Shown piece after piece: positions 14,568 through 15,505 of a stretch of 15,505 bases of DNA (within the stretch, counting starts at the first letter, position 1; each line of letters begins with the position of its first letter). The notes below the pieces were generated by a model. It ran no database searches. It had not been told where the DNA came from and saw only the letters and a program-made list of their open reading frames with translations. Position numbers and translations under genes: made by a program. Source of the DNA: an uncultured Selenomonadales bacterium (GTDB taxonomy: Bacteria > Bacillota > Negativicutes > Selenomonadales > Selenomonadaceae); NCBI GenBank assembly GCA_947165405.1, contig CAMVAG010000021.1:1-15505 (forward strand), written 5' to 3'.

Positions 14568-15505
14568 TCACACAACAGAGGCGACGATTTCTCCCGCCTC
14601 TTTTTGAATTTGAGCGAGGTGTTCCGCGCTGACAAAACTTTCCGCGTAGACTTTGCACATATCCTCTGTGCCGGAGGGACGAGCCGCAAACCAGCCTTTA
14701 TCGGTGACGACTTTCAAGCCGCCGATTGACGCGCCATTGCCGGGAGCCTTCGTGAACTTGCCGGTAATCTTCGCGCCTGCAAGAGTATCCGCCTTGAGGT
14801 TTTCGGGAGCCAATTTGCCGAGAGCAGCTTTCTGGTCGGGAGTGGCGGGCGTGTCTTTGCGAGCATAGTAGAACGTGCCGAATTTGTCGGTGAGTTCCTT
14901 GTGATGTTCGGAAGGATTCTTGCCGGTCTTGGCAGTGATTTCGACGGCGAGCAAGTCCATAATGATACCGTCTTTGTCTGTCGTCCAAACGGAAGCGTCT
15001 TTACAGAGGAACGACGCGCCCGCAGATTCTTCGCCGCCGAAGCCCATCGAGCCGTCAAACAAACCGTCAACGAACCACTTAAAGCCGACGGGAACTTCAC
15101 AAAGCTTGCGACCGATATCGGCAGCGACCTTGTCAATCAGCGAGCTTGAAACGAGCGTCTTGCCGACCATAGCGTCTTTGCTCCAGCCGGGGCGATTCGT
15201 GAAGAGGTATTTTATCGCGACTGCAAGATAATGATTCGGATTCATCAAACCTTGCGGCGTGACAATGCCGTGACGGTCATAGTCGGTGTCGTTGCCGAAA
15301 GCAATATCGTATTTGTCTTTGAGCGCGATAAGATTTGCCATAGCGAACGGCGACGAGCAGTCCATACGGATTTTGCCGTCGTGGTCGGGCGGCATGAAGC
15401 TGAACGTATAATCGATGTTGGGATTGACGACGTTAATCGGCTTTTTGATTTTGTAAACTTCGTTAATCAAATCCCAGTAGAAAATGCCGGAGCCGCCGAG
15501 CGGGT
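14568..15505 (-). CDS. pgm: Phosphoglucomutase, alpha-D-glucose phosphate-specific (partial, 5' end outside the window)
   Basis: About 312 residues of the C-terminal part are present and the frame runs open through the window edge. The sequence is close to E. coli Pgm along its length. The metal-binding loop GNDTDYDRHG keeps the three Asp residues, followed by VTPQGLMNPNHYLAVA, then VPVGFKWFVDGLFDGS, FGGEESAGASFL (sugar-binding loop) and ARPSGTED (phosphate-binding loop). The catalytic phosphoserine would lie upstream, outside the window. The enzyme interconverts glucose 1-phosphate and glucose 6-phosphate, feeding glycogen and nucleotide-sugar synthesis. A frame starting with TTG at 15470 looks complete but is an internal codon, because conserved residues GGSGIFYWDL continue upstream of it. 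It is the first visible gene of the pgm-pgi operon. Confidence 0.96.
   Translation of the reverse strand, partial: PLGGSGIFYWDLINEVYKIKKPINVVNPNIDYTFSFMPPDHDGKIRMDCSSPFAMANLIALKDKYDIAFGNDTDYDRHGIVTPQGLMNPNHYLAVAIKYLFTNRPGWSKDAMVGKTLVSSSLIDKVAADIGRKLCEVPVGFKWFVDGLFDGSMGFGGEESAGASFLCKDASVWTTDKDGIIMDLLAVEITAKTGKNPSEHHKELTDKFGTFYYARKDTPATPDQKAALGKLAPENLKADTLAGAKITGKFTKAPGNGASIGGLKVVTDKGWFAARPSGTEDMCKVYAESFVSAEHLAQIQKEAGEIVASVV

Overview
The window looks like chromosomal DNA of a Firmicutes-type anaerobe, possibly of the Negativicutes/Selenomonadales kind. The support is indirect. Ribosome binding sites are strong GGAGG type, TTG starts occur alongside ATG, and base composition is moderate with many AAAATTTT runs. 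Gene content mixes Firmicutes-like regulators (a DhaS-like TetR protein) with proteins familiar from double-membraned bacteria (a PilN/GspL-like protein, an enterobacterial-type phosphoglucomutase). No rRNA, tRNA, CRISPR array, phage gene or transposase was seen.

Layout. 1-187: a structured non-coding repeat (element 1). 188-1768 (+): an amino-acid-type ABC ATPase fused to an anti-sigma-like HATPase domain, then a DUF805 membrane protein, closed by a bidirectional terminator. 1822-3956 (-): an operon of HpcH/HpaI aldolase, flavodoxin-fold NAD(P)H oxidoreductase and a cupin-ferritin fusion, read from a promoter carrying a dyad and direct repeats. 4055-4609 (-): a TetR-family regulator immediately upstream of that operon. 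4678-6219 (-): a GH32 beta-fructofuranosidase. It is divergent from an exported DUF4127 protein (6339-7916, +), with two clear back-to-back promoters between them. 7920-8104: a MITE-like element (element 2) whose interior has the same architecture as element 1 in opposite orientation. 8130-8612 (+): YbaK. 8633-8839: scrambled gene remnants. 8856-12990 (+): an orphan PilM/PilN-like membrane protein, then a large hybrid sensor kinase with two receiver domains. 12991-13085: a long imperfect hairpin built of TTAGTGG/TTAGTTG-type units. 13089-15505 (-): pgm (5' end cut by the window edge) followed by pgi, a two-gene central sugar metabolism operon.

How the parts may work together. GH32, Pgm and Pgi fit uptake and entry of fructose- and glucose-containing sugars into glycolysis and glycogen metabolism, but they are in separate transcription units. 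The aldolase/oxidoreductase/cupin-ferritin operon under the TetR gene is the least conventional unit. It suggests a regulated response to a small carbonyl or quinone compound, possibly with metal handling, but no substrate can be read from the sequence.

The most unusual signals are the two structured repeats that share a fold but not a sequence, the ABC-HATPase fusion, and the cupin-ferritin fusion in which several ferroxidase ligands appear to be replaced.
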